Notes: generated by a model from the letters alone, not told the origin. A stretch of 64,000 bases of DNA from Elusimicrobia bacterium GWA2_66_18 (GCA_001799675.1 MGTX01000024.1:1-64000); one strand, 5' to 3'; numbered from the stretch's first letter, positions 16,149-25,234 are shown. Numbers and translations: made by a program.

Positions 16149-16874
16149 TTAACGACGGAAGTCCTTGATGCGGTGCACGTCCGGGTGCGGGTGGATCGGC
16201 TTGCCGGAGTGCTTGGTCTCGAGCAGGAAGTGGCGGGCCTGAGGAAAGGTGTCCCGGAAGAGGTTGATGTGCGCAGGCTCGTTCTCGAAGGAGCCGGCCA
16301 CGCGGCCCAGTTCCTTGAGCTTGGCCAGAGCTTCGATCTTGAAGGCAATATCCGGCGCGTCGAAGCGAGGCTTGAGGATGAGCGAGGCGAACTTGCCGTC
16401 CGCGGCCGGGAAGCCATGCCTGGCCAGGGCGGCCTCGGTCCCTTCGCGCATGCCCTCGTCGCGGCCGGTCATGTAGATCGCGCGGGCTCCGCGACGGACG
16501 ACCTCATGGCAGTACTGCGCGCCCCCCGCGATGGCGTCGTCTTCCAGTAGATAGGGGTTCTTGAAGAAGCGCGCGAACCAGAAGTCCTTGAGGTCCCGGA
16601 CCAACTCTTCCCGCAGTCCCGCGTCCTTGAGGGTGTCCGTGATGGCGTAGCGCAGGCTCTCGCGCGCGATGGCGCGCACGATGCCGGCGGAGGCTGGGTC
16701 CCGGGACTCGAGGCGTTGCGCGTACTCGCGCAGGATGCGCAGATGGCGGTTGACCGTCGAGAAGAGCGTGTCGTCCAGGTCGAAGACCACGAGCGTTTCG
16801 CCGGCGGTCACGGCCGTCTCGACCTCTTTGAGGAGGTTATCGAGCAGGTCCTTCTGGACGAGTTTGCGGGTCAT
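16149..16874 (-). CDS. HAD-like hydrolase, class B-type phosphatase pattern
   Basis: 241 residues from ATG 16874, overlapping the transporter stop (ATGA). Motif I is VVFDLDDTLFST, motif II is the Thr of IYMTGRDEGMREGTEAAL, and a later Lys and acidic pair (FENEPAHINLFRD) stand where motifs III and IV belong. The substrate is unknown. Co-transcription with an OPA-type transporter suggests that it may act on the imported organophosphate. Both the pairing and the idea of function are inference. Confidence 0.7.
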   Translation of the reverse strand: MTRKLVQKDLLDNLLKEVETAVTAGETLVVFDLDDTLFSTVNRHLRILREYAQRLESRDPASAGIVRAIARESLRYAITDTLKDAGLREELVRDLKDFWFARFFKNPYLLEDDAIAGGAQYCHEVVRRGARAIYMTGRDEGMREGTEAALARHGFPAADGKFASLILKPRFDAPDIAFKIEALAKLKELGRVAGSFENEPAHINLFRDTFPQARHFLLETKHSGKPIHPHPDVHRIKDFRR

Positions 16875-18205
16875 GCCTTGAGAGTGACCTTGGTGTTCCC
16901 TGGCGTGGCGTTCCAGAGAGTGGTCATCAGGATCGCGCCGATCATCGAGAACGGGATGATCATGTAGGTCCAGCAGCCCCAGCCGTACTTGTCCAGGATG
17001 CCGCCGAGGAAGACGCCGGTCATGCCCGAGGCCACGTACTGGATGCCGTCGAGCAGACCCGTGACGGTGGCCGCGGCTTTGGTGCCGCCGAAGTCCATCG
17101 ACGCCGTTCCGGAAAGCATGCCGTGCACGCCGAAGATCCACATGCAGGAGAAGCCGATGAGGAAGGCGGCGATCTGGGGGTTGCGGGTCATGCCCAGCGC
17201 CAGGAGCGACGCGATCTGGCCCAGGTAAAACAGGAATGCCACGGGCGGGCGCCGGCTTTGGAAGAGATGGTCCGAGAGATAGCCGCAGAGGAGCCCGCCG
17301 CAGATGCCGCCCACGGTGATGCCTCCCGTGGCGACGGTGAAGAGCGTCGTGCCGTGCTGGACGGCGTGCACTTCCTTGAGGAACGGCACGAACCACAGAA
17401 GCAGGCCCTGGCGCACGAAGCCGGTGCAGAACTCGGCGGCGGTGAGAGTGAGGATGACCTTGTTCATGAAGACGTGCCTGATCAGGTAGGCCAGGTCGAT
17501 GGGCTTGTCCTTGTCCTCATGAGAGCTGGTGGCGTCGCCGGTGTCGAAGTCGTCATGCCCCGCGTGCTTGGGCGTGTCCGCGATCAGAAAATAGTCAACG
17601 ACCATCATGGCGGCCACGGCCGCCGACGGGATGAGAAAGACCATGTACCAGGGGAGCTTGGCCAGGATCCAGCCGCCGACCGTCATGGCCAGGAAGTAGC
17701 CCGAACTGATCATGATGCCGAAGATCCCGCCGAAGACGCCGCGCTCGCGGACGTGGAACCAGGTCGAGTTGACCTTGACCACGGACAGCGCGCCGAAGGA
17801 CTGGAAGTATTGGTTGACCGCGTATAAGAGCGACATCCCGACCAGGATCTTGGTGTGCCAGCCGCAGAGAAAGAGCAGGCCGATGATCAAGTTGAGCAGG
17901 GAGGTGCCGGCCGCCGCGAGGAGGATGGCGCGCCGCCCGCCGAAGCGGTCGGTGAGCGGCCCGTTGCACATCACGGCCAGGGCGTAGGTCCAGAATCCCG
18001 CGGTGGCGATAATGCCGAACTGCGCCTTCGAGAAGCCGAAGCGCGTCATGATCTCGGTGGAGGCCACGTTGAGATTGTAGCGGCCCATGTAGAAGGTCGC
18101 ATACGTCAGCCCGAGCGGGAACCAGTTCATGAACCGGCGTGAGCGGTACGCGGAGGAATGGGCGGGGGCGGAACCGTGCGTCGCGGAGGTCTGGGCGCTT
18201 ATCAT
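16871..18205 (-). CDS. MFS transporter of the organophosphate:phosphate antiporter (GlpT/UhpT) family
   Basis: 444 residues with twelve hydrophobic segments. The opening (FPLGLTYATFYMGRYNLNVA) is the GlpT/UhpT signature around its first transmembrane helix, and DRFGGRR lies between helices 2 and 3 as in all MFS proteins. Members exchange sugar phosphates or glycerol 3-phosphate for phosphate across the inner membrane. The substrate is not certain. TAGAAT lies six bases before the start, and the HAD phosphatase gene follows with an overlap. Confidence 0.82.
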   Translation of the reverse strand: MISAQTSATHGSAPAHSSAYRSRRFMNWFPLGLTYATFYMGRYNLNVASTEIMTRFGFSKAQFGIIATAGFWTYALAVMCNGPLTDRFGGRRAILLAAAGTSLLNLIIGLLFLCGWHTKILVGMSLLYAVNQYFQSFGALSVVKVNSTWFHVRERGVFGGIFGIMISSGYFLAMTVGGWILAKLPWYMVFLIPSAAVAAMMVVDYFLIADTPKHAGHDDFDTGDATSSHEDKDKPIDLAYLIRHVFMNKVILTLTAAEFCTGFVRQGLLLWFVPFLKEVHAVQHGTTLFTVATGGITVGGICGGLLCGYLSDHLFQSRRPPVAFLFYLGQIASLLALGMTRNPQIAAFLIGFSCMWIFGVHGMLSGTASMDFGGTKAAATVTGLLDGIQYVASGMTGVFLGGILDKYGWGCWTYMIIPFSMIGAILMTTLWNATPGNTKVTLKA

Positions 18206-18211
18206 GGTTGA

Positions 18212-18217
18212 ATTCTA
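18212..18217 (-). promoter_or_regulatory. -10 box of the OPA transporter gene (leaderless start)
   Basis: TAGAAT on the minus strand, then TCAACC, then ATG 18205. The spacing is the same as at the aminotransferase, barrel and aldo/keto reductase genes. Confidence 0.55.
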
Positions 18218-18219
18218 CC

Positions 18220-19407
18220 TCACCGGCGGGGCTTGGGATAGGTCTTGGAGACATCCAGGGGTTCGGCGTAGGGCGAATCCCAGAGGTGTTTCCAGACCGC
18301 CGCGGCGCGCGCGGCCAGGTCGGGGTCCTTGATCGCGAGTTCCAGGTTTCGCGAGTCGTCGAAGTAGCCGCCGCGCCAGTTGCCGGTCCCCAGCCACAGT
18401 GTCTTGCCGTCGACGACCATGTATTTGGAGTGGGCCACGCGGGAGAAGGGGATGGGACCCTCCCGGGCTTCGGGGATGCTGATGACGCGCGCTTCGACGT
18501 TGGGCAGCAGCGCCAGGCTCTGGAGATGCTTGACACCCGGCTCCGCCGTGCTCCAATGAGAGACCAGGAGCTTGATCTTGACCCCGCGCACGGCCGCCGC
18601 GCGCAGGGCGTTGTCGATCATTGGATAGAAGCGGGGCGGGCGGGCGTAGGTCAACGGCAGGTACTCGAGGTTCTGGACCAGGATCTCGCCGCTTGCCTCG
18701 CCGATGACCCGGACCAATTCGGACTCGGAGTCCCCGACGCCCGCGGGATTTCGCCGCCAGGGGCTGGCGACCAAGTAGGCTCTGGGCGAGCGGTCCGTCT
18801 CGGGACTTTGAGCCTCGGCGAGGGCCGGGTCCTTCCTCGCGTCGGCCGCCTCCCAGTCGTGGTCGAAGACCTTCTGGATATTCGCGACGACCGGACCGTC
18901 GTCGACCGCCAGACCCATCTCGTGGATGTGCTTGAGGCTGCGCCAGTCGAAGTTTTGGCTGCCGACATAAGCACGGGTCGAATCCACGACGAAGAACTTG
19001 GCGTGGATGATGCCATTGCCGTTGACCCTGGACCACTCCAGGATGCGCAGTTCAAGATTGGGGATCGCCTTGAGGCGGGCGATGCCGCCCTCGGAGTTTT
19101 TCTCGAACTTCTTCTCGAGGAGGAAACGAATCTTCACTCCTCGCTTGCCCGCGCGCTCGAGGGATTGGAGAGACGCCTCCAGCGGCTCGCCGGTGGACGG
19201 GGTGATGTAGAACTGTTCGATGTCGATGTTCTTCTTGGCCCGGTCGTACATCTCAGGCCAGACGTCTTGGGCTAGGCGCAGGTCGGGCTCGCTCAGGGTC
19301 GTCTCGACGGGATAGGAATAGACGAGCTCATAGCCCGGCACGCGGAAGGCCGCTTGCGACGGAGCGGCGGCGACGGCGGCGACGGCGGCGACGGCCAGCG
19401 GCTTCAT
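18220..19407 (-). CDS. Exported phospholipase D-like protein
   Basis: 395 residues. A signal peptide (VAAVAAVAAAPSQA) is followed by two HKD half-sites: IIHAKFFVVDSTRAYVGSQN (about residue 137) and HSKYMVVDGKTLWLGTGN (about residue 327). In both, His and Lys are present and Asp follows. This is the PLD superfamily with two active-site halves in one chain, close to the phospholipase D3/D4-like or poxvirus K4-like pattern. It is probably periplasmic and cleaves phosphodiester bonds in lipid or nucleic acid. It is the last gene of the lipoylation operon and overlaps lipB by 4 bases. Confidence 0.82.
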   Translation of the reverse strand: MKPLAVAAVAAVAAAPSQAAFRVPGYELVYSYPVETTLSEPDLRLAQDVWPEMYDRAKKNIDIEQFYITPSTGEPLEASLQSLERAGKRGVKIRFLLEKKFEKNSEGGIARLKAIPNLELRILEWSRVNGNGIIHAKFFVVDSTRAYVGSQNFDWRSLKHIHEMGLAVDDGPVVANIQKVFDHDWEAADARKDPALAEAQSPETDRSPRAYLVASPWRRNPAGVGDSESELVRVIGEASGEILVQNLEYLPLTYARPPRFYPMIDNALRAAAVRGVKIKLLVSHWSTAEPGVKHLQSLALLPNVEARVISIPEAREGPIPFSRVAHSKYMVVDGKTLWLGTGNWRGGYFDDSRNLELAIKDPDLAARAAAVWKHLWDSPYAEPLDVSKTYPKPRR

Positions 19408-20018
19408 TCTGCCAGACCTCCGAAATAATCAAGCATGGCTTGGCCCACGGACTTCGTCACTGCGTGTTCGTCCACCGGCCCGCCGAGGACCGCAGCCATC
19501 GAGGTCATGACGTCGGATTCCAGCCGGCAGGGGTTGATGAGGCGGAAGGGGGCCAGGTGGACGTTCACGTTGAGGGAGAATCCGTGGTAGGCCACGCCCG
19601 CGCGCACGGCCACGCCGATGGAGGCGAGCTTGCGCTTGCCGACCCACAGGCCGGTGAAGCCGCGCTGGGTGACGGCTTCCACGCCGAAGGATTTGACCGC
19701 CTCGACGAGCACCGCCTCCAGGGCGTTGAGGTAGGAGCGGGGCTTGAGGCCGAGTTCGGAAAGCTTAAGGATGGGATAGCCCACGACCTGCCCCGGGCCG
19801 TGGTAAGTGAGGTCGCCCCCCCGCTCCACCCGGCGGACGGGGTAGGGCAGGCCCTCCGGCGCCGTCTGGCGGCTCGAGCGTCCGATGGTGTAGACCGGGG
19901 GGTGCTGGCAGAGCAGGACCGTGTCCGGGATCTCTCCGGCGCCGCGCTCGAAGACGAGCCGGCGCTGGAGGTTCCAGACCTCGTCGTAGTCCTTGAGGCC
20001 GAGGTCCCGGACCAGCAT
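19404..20018 (-). CDS. lipB: Octanoyltransferase LipB
   Basis: 204 residues. Signature parts are GGDLTYHGPGQVVGYPIL, the catalytic Lys region GKRKLASIGVAVR, and the catalytic Cys in INPCRLE. It moves octanoate from acyl carrier protein to the lipoyl domains of 2-oxoacid dehydrogenases and is the first step of lipoate synthesis. It sits 6 bases after lpd, with lipA three genes upstream in the same operon, so the whole lipoylation route is together with its E2 substrate. Confidence 0.95.
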   Translation of the reverse strand: MLVRDLGLKDYDEVWNLQRRLVFERGAGEIPDTVLLCQHPPVYTIGRSSRQTAPEGLPYPVRRVERGGDLTYHGPGQVVGYPILKLSELGLKPRSYLNALEAVLVEAVKSFGVEAVTQRGFTGLWVGKRKLASIGVAVRAGVAYHGFSLNVNVHLAPFRLINPCRLESDVMTSMAAVLGGPVDEHAVTKSVGQAMLDYFGGLAE

Positions 20019-20024
20019 GGCGCC

Positions 20025-21452
20025 CTAGGCCGCGAAGCTCGGCGCCGATCGCGTGACGGCGAGCGTATGGATCGGATGGCCCAGCGCGACTTCGCAGGCC
20101 TCGGCGAAGGTCTCGTTAAGCGTCGGGTGCGGGTGGATGGTCGCCGAGACCTGTTCGAGCGTCGCGCCCATTGATACCGCCAGGCAGGCCTCTCCGATGA
20201 GGTCGGAGGCGTTGGGGCCCACGAAACCCGCGCCGAGGATGCGGTGGGTGTCTTTGTCGGCCACGATCTTGCAGAAGCCCTCGGTCTCGCGCACGGCCTG
20301 GGCGCGGCCGGAAGCGGCGAACGGAAACTTGCCCATGACCGTGTGGTAGCCCTCGGCCTTGGCCTGCGCGTCGGTCAGGCCCACCCACGATATTTCCGGG
20401 TCCGTGAAGACGGCCCACGGCACGTGGCCGCGAGGCTCCAGCGGTTTGCCTGCGATGGACTGGGCGGCGAGGACGGCCTCTCGCGAGGCCTTGTGCGCCA
20501 GGTAGGGTTGGCCCACGGCGTCGCCGATTGCGTAGATGTTGTCGACGGAGGAGAGCATCTCGGTGTCGACGGCGATATGGCCGTGCTTGTCGAGCTCGAC
20601 GCCGAGCGCGTCCAGGCCCAGATCCTTGGTGCGAGGAGCGCGGCCCACGGCGAGGAGGACCTTGTCGCAGGAGATCTCGCGCTTGCCCTCGGGGGTCTCG
20701 ACGATCACCTCCAGCCGCTTGCCCTTCATGGACCAGGACTTCGCCCTGGACGAGGTCAGAATTTCGACGCCGAGCTTGGCGAGGCTGCGCCGGACGGGCA
20801 TGGCCAGGTCGCCCTCGATGACCGGGAGGATGGAGTCGGTGAACTCGACGACCGTGACCTTGGTCCCGAGCTTGGCGAAGATGGTGCCGATCTCGAGACC
20901 GATGACGCCTCCTCCGATGACGACCAGCCCTTCCGGGACCTTATTGAGCTCCAGGGACTCCTTGGAGCCCAGGACGAACTTGCCGTCCACGGCGAAGCCG
21001 GGGATGGAGAAGGGCTCGGAGCCGGTGGCGACGATCGCCTGCTCGAACTCCACGGTTTCGGTTGCGCCGTCCGGTTTCTCCACGACGGCCGTGTGCTCGG
21101 AGGTAAAGCGCGCTAGCCCGAAGAGGACGTCCCCCTTATTGCCCTTGATGAGGACGCCGATGTTCTTGACGAAGCCTCCGATCATCTGGTCCTTCCAGGT
21201 CACGACTTTCTCCCAGTCGATCCTGTGGATGGGGTCGTCGAATCCGGCGTCCTTGCTTTTCTTGGACTTGTGCATCGTGCCGGCCGCGTGGATGAGGGCC
21301 TTGGAGGGGATGCAGCCGTAGTTGAGGCACTCGCCGCCCAGCTTGTTGCAGTCGACGACCAGGGCTTTCTTGCCGAGCTGACCCAGCTTGATGGCCGCGA
21401 CGTAGCCGCCGGGGCCGCCTCCGATTATGAGGACGTCGGTCTTGATGGACAT
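20025..21452 (-). CDS. lpdA: Dihydrolipoyl dehydrogenase (E3)
   Basis: 475 residues. The FAD site is DVLIIGGGPGGYVAAIKLGQ, the redox disulfide is GGECLNYGCIPSKAL, the NAD site is VVIGGGVIGLEIG, and the C-terminal active-site pair is HPHPTLNETF. AGAGG lies before the ATG. It reoxidises the dihydrolipoyl arm of the E2 protein encoded next door. Full length, all catalytic residues present. No E1 gene is found in this window. Confidence 0.96.
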   Translation of the reverse strand: MSIKTDVLIIGGGPGGYVAAIKLGQLGKKALVVDCNKLGGECLNYGCIPSKALIHAAGTMHKSKKSKDAGFDDPIHRIDWEKVVTWKDQMIGGFVKNIGVLIKGNKGDVLFGLARFTSEHTAVVEKPDGATETVEFEQAIVATGSEPFSIPGFAVDGKFVLGSKESLELNKVPEGLVVIGGGVIGLEIGTIFAKLGTKVTVVEFTDSILPVIEGDLAMPVRRSLAKLGVEILTSSRAKSWSMKGKRLEVIVETPEGKREISCDKVLLAVGRAPRTKDLGLDALGVELDKHGHIAVDTEMLSSVDNIYAIGDAVGQPYLAHKASREAVLAAQSIAGKPLEPRGHVPWAVFTDPEISWVGLTDAQAKAEGYHTVMGKFPFAASGRAQAVRETEGFCKIVADKDTHRILGAGFVGPNASDLIGEACLAVSMGATLEQVSATIHPHPTLNETFAEACEVALGHPIHTLAVTRSAPSFAA

Positions 21453-21461
21453 ATCAGCCTC

Positions 21462-22754
21462 TTAGAGGAGCGTGCGGGGATTTTCGAGGTGGCGGATCAG
21501 GGTGTTCATGAAATGGGCGGCGTCCGCGCCGTCGATGACGCGGTGGTCGAAGCAGAGGCAGAGGTTCATCATGTCGCGGATGAAGAGTCCTCCGTCTCGG
21601 ACCACCGGGCGTTTCTGCAGCTTCATCGGAGCGAGGATGGCGACCTCCGGATGGTTGACGATCGGGTCGGCGTAGAGGCCGCCGATGGACCCGATGTTCG
21701 TGATCGTGAAAGTCCCTCCTTGGAGCGCCGCGACCTCGATCTTGTTCGTGCGCACCTTTTCGGCCAACGCGGCGATATCGGCGGCCAGGCCGAAGAGGTC
21801 CCGGCCGTCGGCCCCCTTGATGTTCGGCACGACGAGTCCCTGCGGGGCGGCCACGGCGATGCCGATGTTGTAATAGCGCTTGACGACGATCTCGCCCGCG
21901 GCCTCGTCGAGGGAGGCGTTGAAATTCGGGAATTCCCTCAGGGACTTGGTCAGGGCTTTGATGAGGAAGGGCAGGAAGGTCAGCTTCACGCCCCGCTTGG
22001 TCGCCTCCATCTTAAGCTCTTCTCGCAACGCGAGAAGAGCGGTCATGTCGCACTCGTCGGCGTGCGCCACGTCTGCGACCGTGCGCTTGGACTGGGCCAT
22101 CTTTTCCGCGGTCTTGCGGCGGATGCCCACGAACGGGGTGCGCTCCTCGCCTGACGACGCCGTCCCGGCCGGAGTGGAGACGATGGGGTTCGCCGGCGCC
22201 AGGGCCCTGACGTCACCTTCCGCGATCCGTCCTCCGGGGCCGGTGCCCTTGACCCGGGAAAGGTCGACGCCGAGATGGGCCGCGAGGCCCTTCACTCTGG
22301 GGGTCGCCTTCACGCAGGCGTGCGCGGGCGCCTGAGCGGGGGCTGTTCCGCTCTTGAAACTCTTGAGGTCGGACTCGAGCACGCGTCCCTGCGGGCCGGC
22401 GCCGGCGACCTGCGCGATCTCGACGCCCAGGTCCTTGGCCAGCTTGCGGACCATCGGCGAGGCGAGCGCTTCGCGCTTGGCCGCGGCCGATTTCGCGACG
22501 GCCGAGGATTTGTTGCCGGAGATTTCGAAGAGGACGAGAGGCGAGTGGACCTTGACCTTCTGCCCCGGCTCGCCGAAGAGCTTCACGATCCTGCCCGTCT
22601 TGGGGCTGGGGATCTCGACTTCCGCCTTGTCGGTTAGGACCGCGGCCAGGGGTCGGTGCTCCTGGACCATGTCCCCCTCCTTCACGAACCATTTGACGAT
22701 CTCTCCCTCGACGAGCCCTTCGCCGATGTCGGGCAGCTTGAACTCGAAATTCAT
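21462..22754 (-). CDS. Dihydrolipoamide acyltransferase (E2) with two peripheral-subunit-binding domains
   Basis: 430 residues from ATG 22754, overlapping lipA (ATGA). Lipoyl domain at residues 1-78, with the modified Lys at 43 (TDKAEVE). Two E3/E1-binding domains in tandem: 98-133 (MVRKLAKDLGVEIAQVAGAG..GR) and 150-185 (VKGLAAHLGVDLSRVKGTGPGGR). The usual E2 of this size has one. The catalytic domain runs 205-430 and ends with DHRVIDGADAAHF, the active-site His motif. The type (pyruvate or branched-chain) cannot be fixed; the sequence leans to the branched-chain-like group. Its partners lpd, lipA and lipB are adjacent. Confidence 0.92.
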   Translation of the reverse strand: MNFEFKLPDIGEGLVEGEIVKWFVKEGDMVQEHRPLAAVLTDKAEVEIPSPKTGRIVKLFGEPGQKVKVHSPLVLFEISGNKSSAVAKSAAAKREALASPMVRKLAKDLGVEIAQVAGAGPQGRVLESDLKSFKSGTAPAQAPAHACVKATPRVKGLAAHLGVDLSRVKGTGPGGRIAEGDVRALAPANPIVSTPAGTASSGEERTPFVGIRRKTAEKMAQSKRTVADVAHADECDMTALLALREELKMEATKRGVKLTFLPFLIKALTKSLREFPNFNASLDEAAGEIVVKRYYNIGIAVAAPQGLVVPNIKGADGRDLFGLAADIAALAEKVRTNKIEVAALQGGTFTITNIGSIGGLYADPIVNHPEVAILAPMKLQKRPVVRDGGLFIRDMMNLCLCFDHRVIDGADAAHFMNTLIRHLENPRTLL

Positions 22755-23638
22755 GGGTGTCCTCTCAGAAACGGCTCGGCGGCGCGATAAGACGAGCGTA
22801 CGAACGGACCGGAGGCGACGTGCAGGAAGCCGTGGGACTTGGCCGACTCGCCTAAGCGGTCGAATTCTTCGGGAGGCAGGAAGCGGGCGACCGGAAGATG
22901 ATGCTTCGCGCTCGTGGGGCGGAGGTACTGCCCTAGAGTGAGGATGTCCACCCCGACCGAGCGGATGTCTTCGAAACAACGGAGTATCTCATCCTCTGTC
23001 TCGCCAAGACCCAGCATCAGCGACGTTTTCGTCGGGATCTTGGGAAGATAGGTCTTCGCATGGGCGAGGACTTCCAGGGATTGACGATAACTTGCCTTGG
23101 CGTCGCGGACCGCGGGGGTGAGGCGTTCCACGCATTCCATGTTGTGGGCGACCACGTCGGGATCGGCGTCCAAGACCGTCTCAAGAAGAGAAAAGTTCCC
23201 GCGGAAATCCTGAAGGAGCGTCTCGATCTTGAGCCCGGGATTCTCTTTTTTGACCGCGGCGATGCACGCGGCGAGATGGCCCGCGCCCTGATCGGGAAGG
23301 TCGTCTCGGCAGACCGTGGTAAGGACCGCGTAGTCGAGCGCCATCTCCTTGAGCGTCAGCGCGAGCTGGGCGGGTTCCTCGGGATCGGGAAGCGGCGGAC
23401 GCAACGCGGTCTTGACCGAGCAGAAACGGCAGCCGCGCGTGCAGAGCTCGCCCATGACCATGAAGGCGGCGGTCCCTTCCCCCCAGCACTCCGCCAGGTT
23501 GGGACAGCGGGCCTCTTCGCAGACGGTGGCCAGGCCCCGCGAGCGGGACGCCTCCTTGAGGCGGGCCACGACCGGTCCGGTCGGAAGGCGGACCTTCAGC
23601 CAGGGCGGCAGGCGGCGCCGTTCGGCCGTCATGGTCAT
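22751..23638 (-). CDS. lipA: Lipoyl synthase LipA
   Basis: 295 residues. Auxiliary cluster cysteines C40, C45, C51 (CEEARCPNLAEC) and the radical SAM motif C66, C70, C73 (CTRGCRFC) are all present. The final Arg-Ser-Ser-Tyr (FVRSSYRA), typical of LipA, is also present. It inserts two sulfurs into the octanoyl arm using SAM. It follows trxB after 2 bases and overlaps the E2 gene by 4. Confidence 0.96.
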   Translation of the reverse strand: MTMTAERRRLPPWLKVRLPTGPVVARLKEASRSRGLATVCEEARCPNLAECWGEGTAAFMVMGELCTRGCRFCSVKTALRPPLPDPEEPAQLALTLKEMALDYAVLTTVCRDDLPDQGAGHLAACIAAVKKENPGLKIETLLQDFRGNFSLLETVLDADPDVVAHNMECVERLTPAVRDAKASYRQSLEVLAHAKTYLPKIPTKTSLMLGLGETEDEILRCFEDIRSVGVDILTLGQYLRPTSAKHHLPVARFLPPEEFDRLGESAKSHGFLHVASGPFVRSSYRAAEPFLRGHP

Positions 23639-23640
23639 GC

Positions 23641-24573
23641 TCAGTGGAGGCCCTTTTCCGCCAGCCAGCGCTCTGCTTCGAGCGCGGCCTTGCAGCCGCT
23701 GCCCGCGGCGGTGACGGCCTGGCGGTAGCGGGCGTCCATCACGTCTCCGGCCGCGAACACGCCTTCGACGGAGGTGCGGGTGCGGTCGTCGGCGACGATG
23801 TAGCCGTTCTCATCGAGCTTCAACTGGCCGCCGAGGAAGGCGGTCGTCGGCTGGTGGCCGATGGCCATGAAGACGCCGTCGCACTTGAGGTCCGTTTTGG
23901 CGCCGGTCTTGAGGTTATTGAGGCGGGCGCCTTCGACCTGGTCCGAACCGAGGATCTCGTCGACGACCGAGTCCCAGACGAACGAGATTTTCGGGTTCTT
24001 TCGGGCTCGGTCCTGCATGATCTTGGAGCCGCGCAATTCGTCGCGGCGATGGACGATCTTGACGCTGGAGGCGAAGTTGGCCAGGAAGTTGGCCTCTTCG
24101 AGCGCGGTGTCTCCGCCCCCGACTACCAGAACCTCCTTTTTCTTGAAGAAGAAGCCGTCGCAGGTCGCGCAGGCGGAGACGCCGTGCCCCATGAGCCGCT
24201 TCTCGCTCTCGATGCCGAGCCATTTGGCGTTGGCGCCGGTGGCCACGATCACGGCCTGGGCGGAGGCGACCGTCGCCTCCGTGGTCTCGACGACGAACGG
24301 GCGGCGGGAGAAGTCCACTTTGACCGCGTACTCATTGACGATGGCCACGCCCAGGCGTTCGACCTGCTTTTTCATACGCTCCATGAGTTCCGGCCCGTTG
24401 ACCGGCTCGGGGAATCCCGGGAAGTTCTCCACGTCCGAGGTGATCATGAGCTGGCCGCCCAAGGCGACCCCCCCGAAGACCAGGGGGTCCAAGTTGGCGC
24501 GGGCGGCGTAAATGGCGGCCGTGTAGGCGGCGGCGCCGGATCCGATGATGACGATCTTCTTGGACTGTGCCAT
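23641..24573 (-). CDS. trxB: Thioredoxin reductase
   Basis: 310 residues. FAD site IIGSGAAAYTAAIYAARANL, active disulfide ACATCDG, NADPH site VVGGGDTALEEA, and the closing FAD motif GVFAAGDVMD. Uses NADPH to reduce thioredoxin. It leads the six-gene operon trxB-lipA-E2-lpd-lipB-PLD. TATAAT at 24582-24587 lies eight bases before the start. Confidence 0.95.
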   Translation of the reverse strand: MAQSKKIVIIGSGAAAYTAAIYAARANLDPLVFGGVALGGQLMITSDVENFPGFPEPVNGPELMERMKKQVERLGVAIVNEYAVKVDFSRRPFVVETTEATVASAQAVIVATGANAKWLGIESEKRLMGHGVSACATCDGFFFKKKEVLVVGGGDTALEEANFLANFASSVKIVHRRDELRGSKIMQDRARKNPKISFVWDSVVDEILGSDQVEGARLNNLKTGAKTDLKCDGVFMAIGHQPTTAFLGGQLKLDENGYIVADDRTRTSVEGVFAAGDVMDARYRQAVTAAGSGCKAALEAERWLAEKGLH

Positions 24574-24581
24574 GCAGACGG

Positions 24582-24587
24582 ATTATA
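24582..24587 (-). promoter_or_regulatory. -10 box of the trxB-lipA operon (near-leaderless)
   Basis: TATAAT on the minus strand, then eight bases, then ATG 24573. It drives the lipoylation operon. Confidence 0.6.
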
Positions 24588-24634
24588 ACATTCCGGGTCC
24601 GCAAGAGGACGACGGGCAACTGGAACGTTTATGC

Positions 24635-24640
24635 TAAAAT
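24635..24640 (+). promoter_or_regulatory. -10 box of the QueD-like gene
   Basis: TAAAAT preceded by TGC, nine bases before ATG 24650. No Shine-Dalgarno site is seen between them. Confidence 0.5.
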
Positions 24641-24649
24641 TTTAAAAGC

Positions 24650-25234
24650 ATGATCATCCGCAAACTCTACCGCTTCGAGGCCTCGCACATCGTCCGGAAC
24701 TGCTCCTCGAACCGCTGCAAGTACTCGATCCATGGGCACAGCTTCCGCTGCGAGCTCTTCCTCAGCGCCGACCGCCTGGACCGAGGTCAGATGGTCTACG
24801 ACTTCGGCCTGCTCAAGGGTCCTATCAAGGACTTCCTTGACGGCTTCGACCACGCGACTCTCTTCTGGGAGGATGACTCCCCCGCCTACATCAAGGCGAT
24901 GAAGGAGCAGTCCAAGCGCTGGGTCCAGTTGCCGGTCTCGCCCACGGCCGAACAGCTTTCGCGGGTGATTTTCGTGACCTGCCAGGTCCTGTTGGACGCC
25001 ACCGACCGCGCCAACGGCGATGAGGCCGCCCGCGTTCAGTCCGTCATCCTGCACGAGACGGAGACCGGCTACGCCCAGTGCCTGAGCGAGGACGCCTACA
25101 GCCCGGTCATGGGCCGTATCGATCTCAAGAGAGTGATCTTCTCAGGTCCAATCAAGGCCGAGTGGCGCGATGCGCGGATGTGGGAGCATCTCCTCGCGGG
25201 AGGCCGCTTCGAGAGTCTCTGCGCGCGGCGTTAG
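24650..25234 (+). CDS. 6-pyruvoyl-tetrahydropterin synthase / QueD family protein
   Basis: 194 residues, a little longer than typical QueD. The zinc and catalytic pattern is present: FEASH (His) near residue 13, then CKYSIHGHSFRCE with Cys, HGH and the Glu, later DHATLF and a conserved ETETGYAQC near the end. The family makes 6-carboxy-tetrahydropterin (queuosine route) or 6-pyruvoyl-tetrahydropterin. The convergent SDR gene shares 4 bases and has a pteridine-reductase-like motif, which favours a pterin role, but queuosine synthesis cannot be excluded. Confidence 0.82.
   Translation: MIIRKLYRFEASHIVRNCSSNRCKYSIHGHSFRCELFLSADRLDRGQMVYDFGLLKGPIKDFLDGFDHATLFWEDDSPAYIKAMKEQSKRWVQLPVSPTAEQLSRVIFVTCQVLLDATDRANGDEAARVQSVILHETETGYAQCLSEDAYSPVMGRIDLKRVIFSGPIKAEWRDARMWEHLLAGGRFESLCARR

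Noticed and set aside
16875-17396. Long N-terminal extension of the second HAD gene
   Set aside because: It is an out-of-frame reading of the transporter gene; ATG 16874 with its ATGA overlap is the real start.
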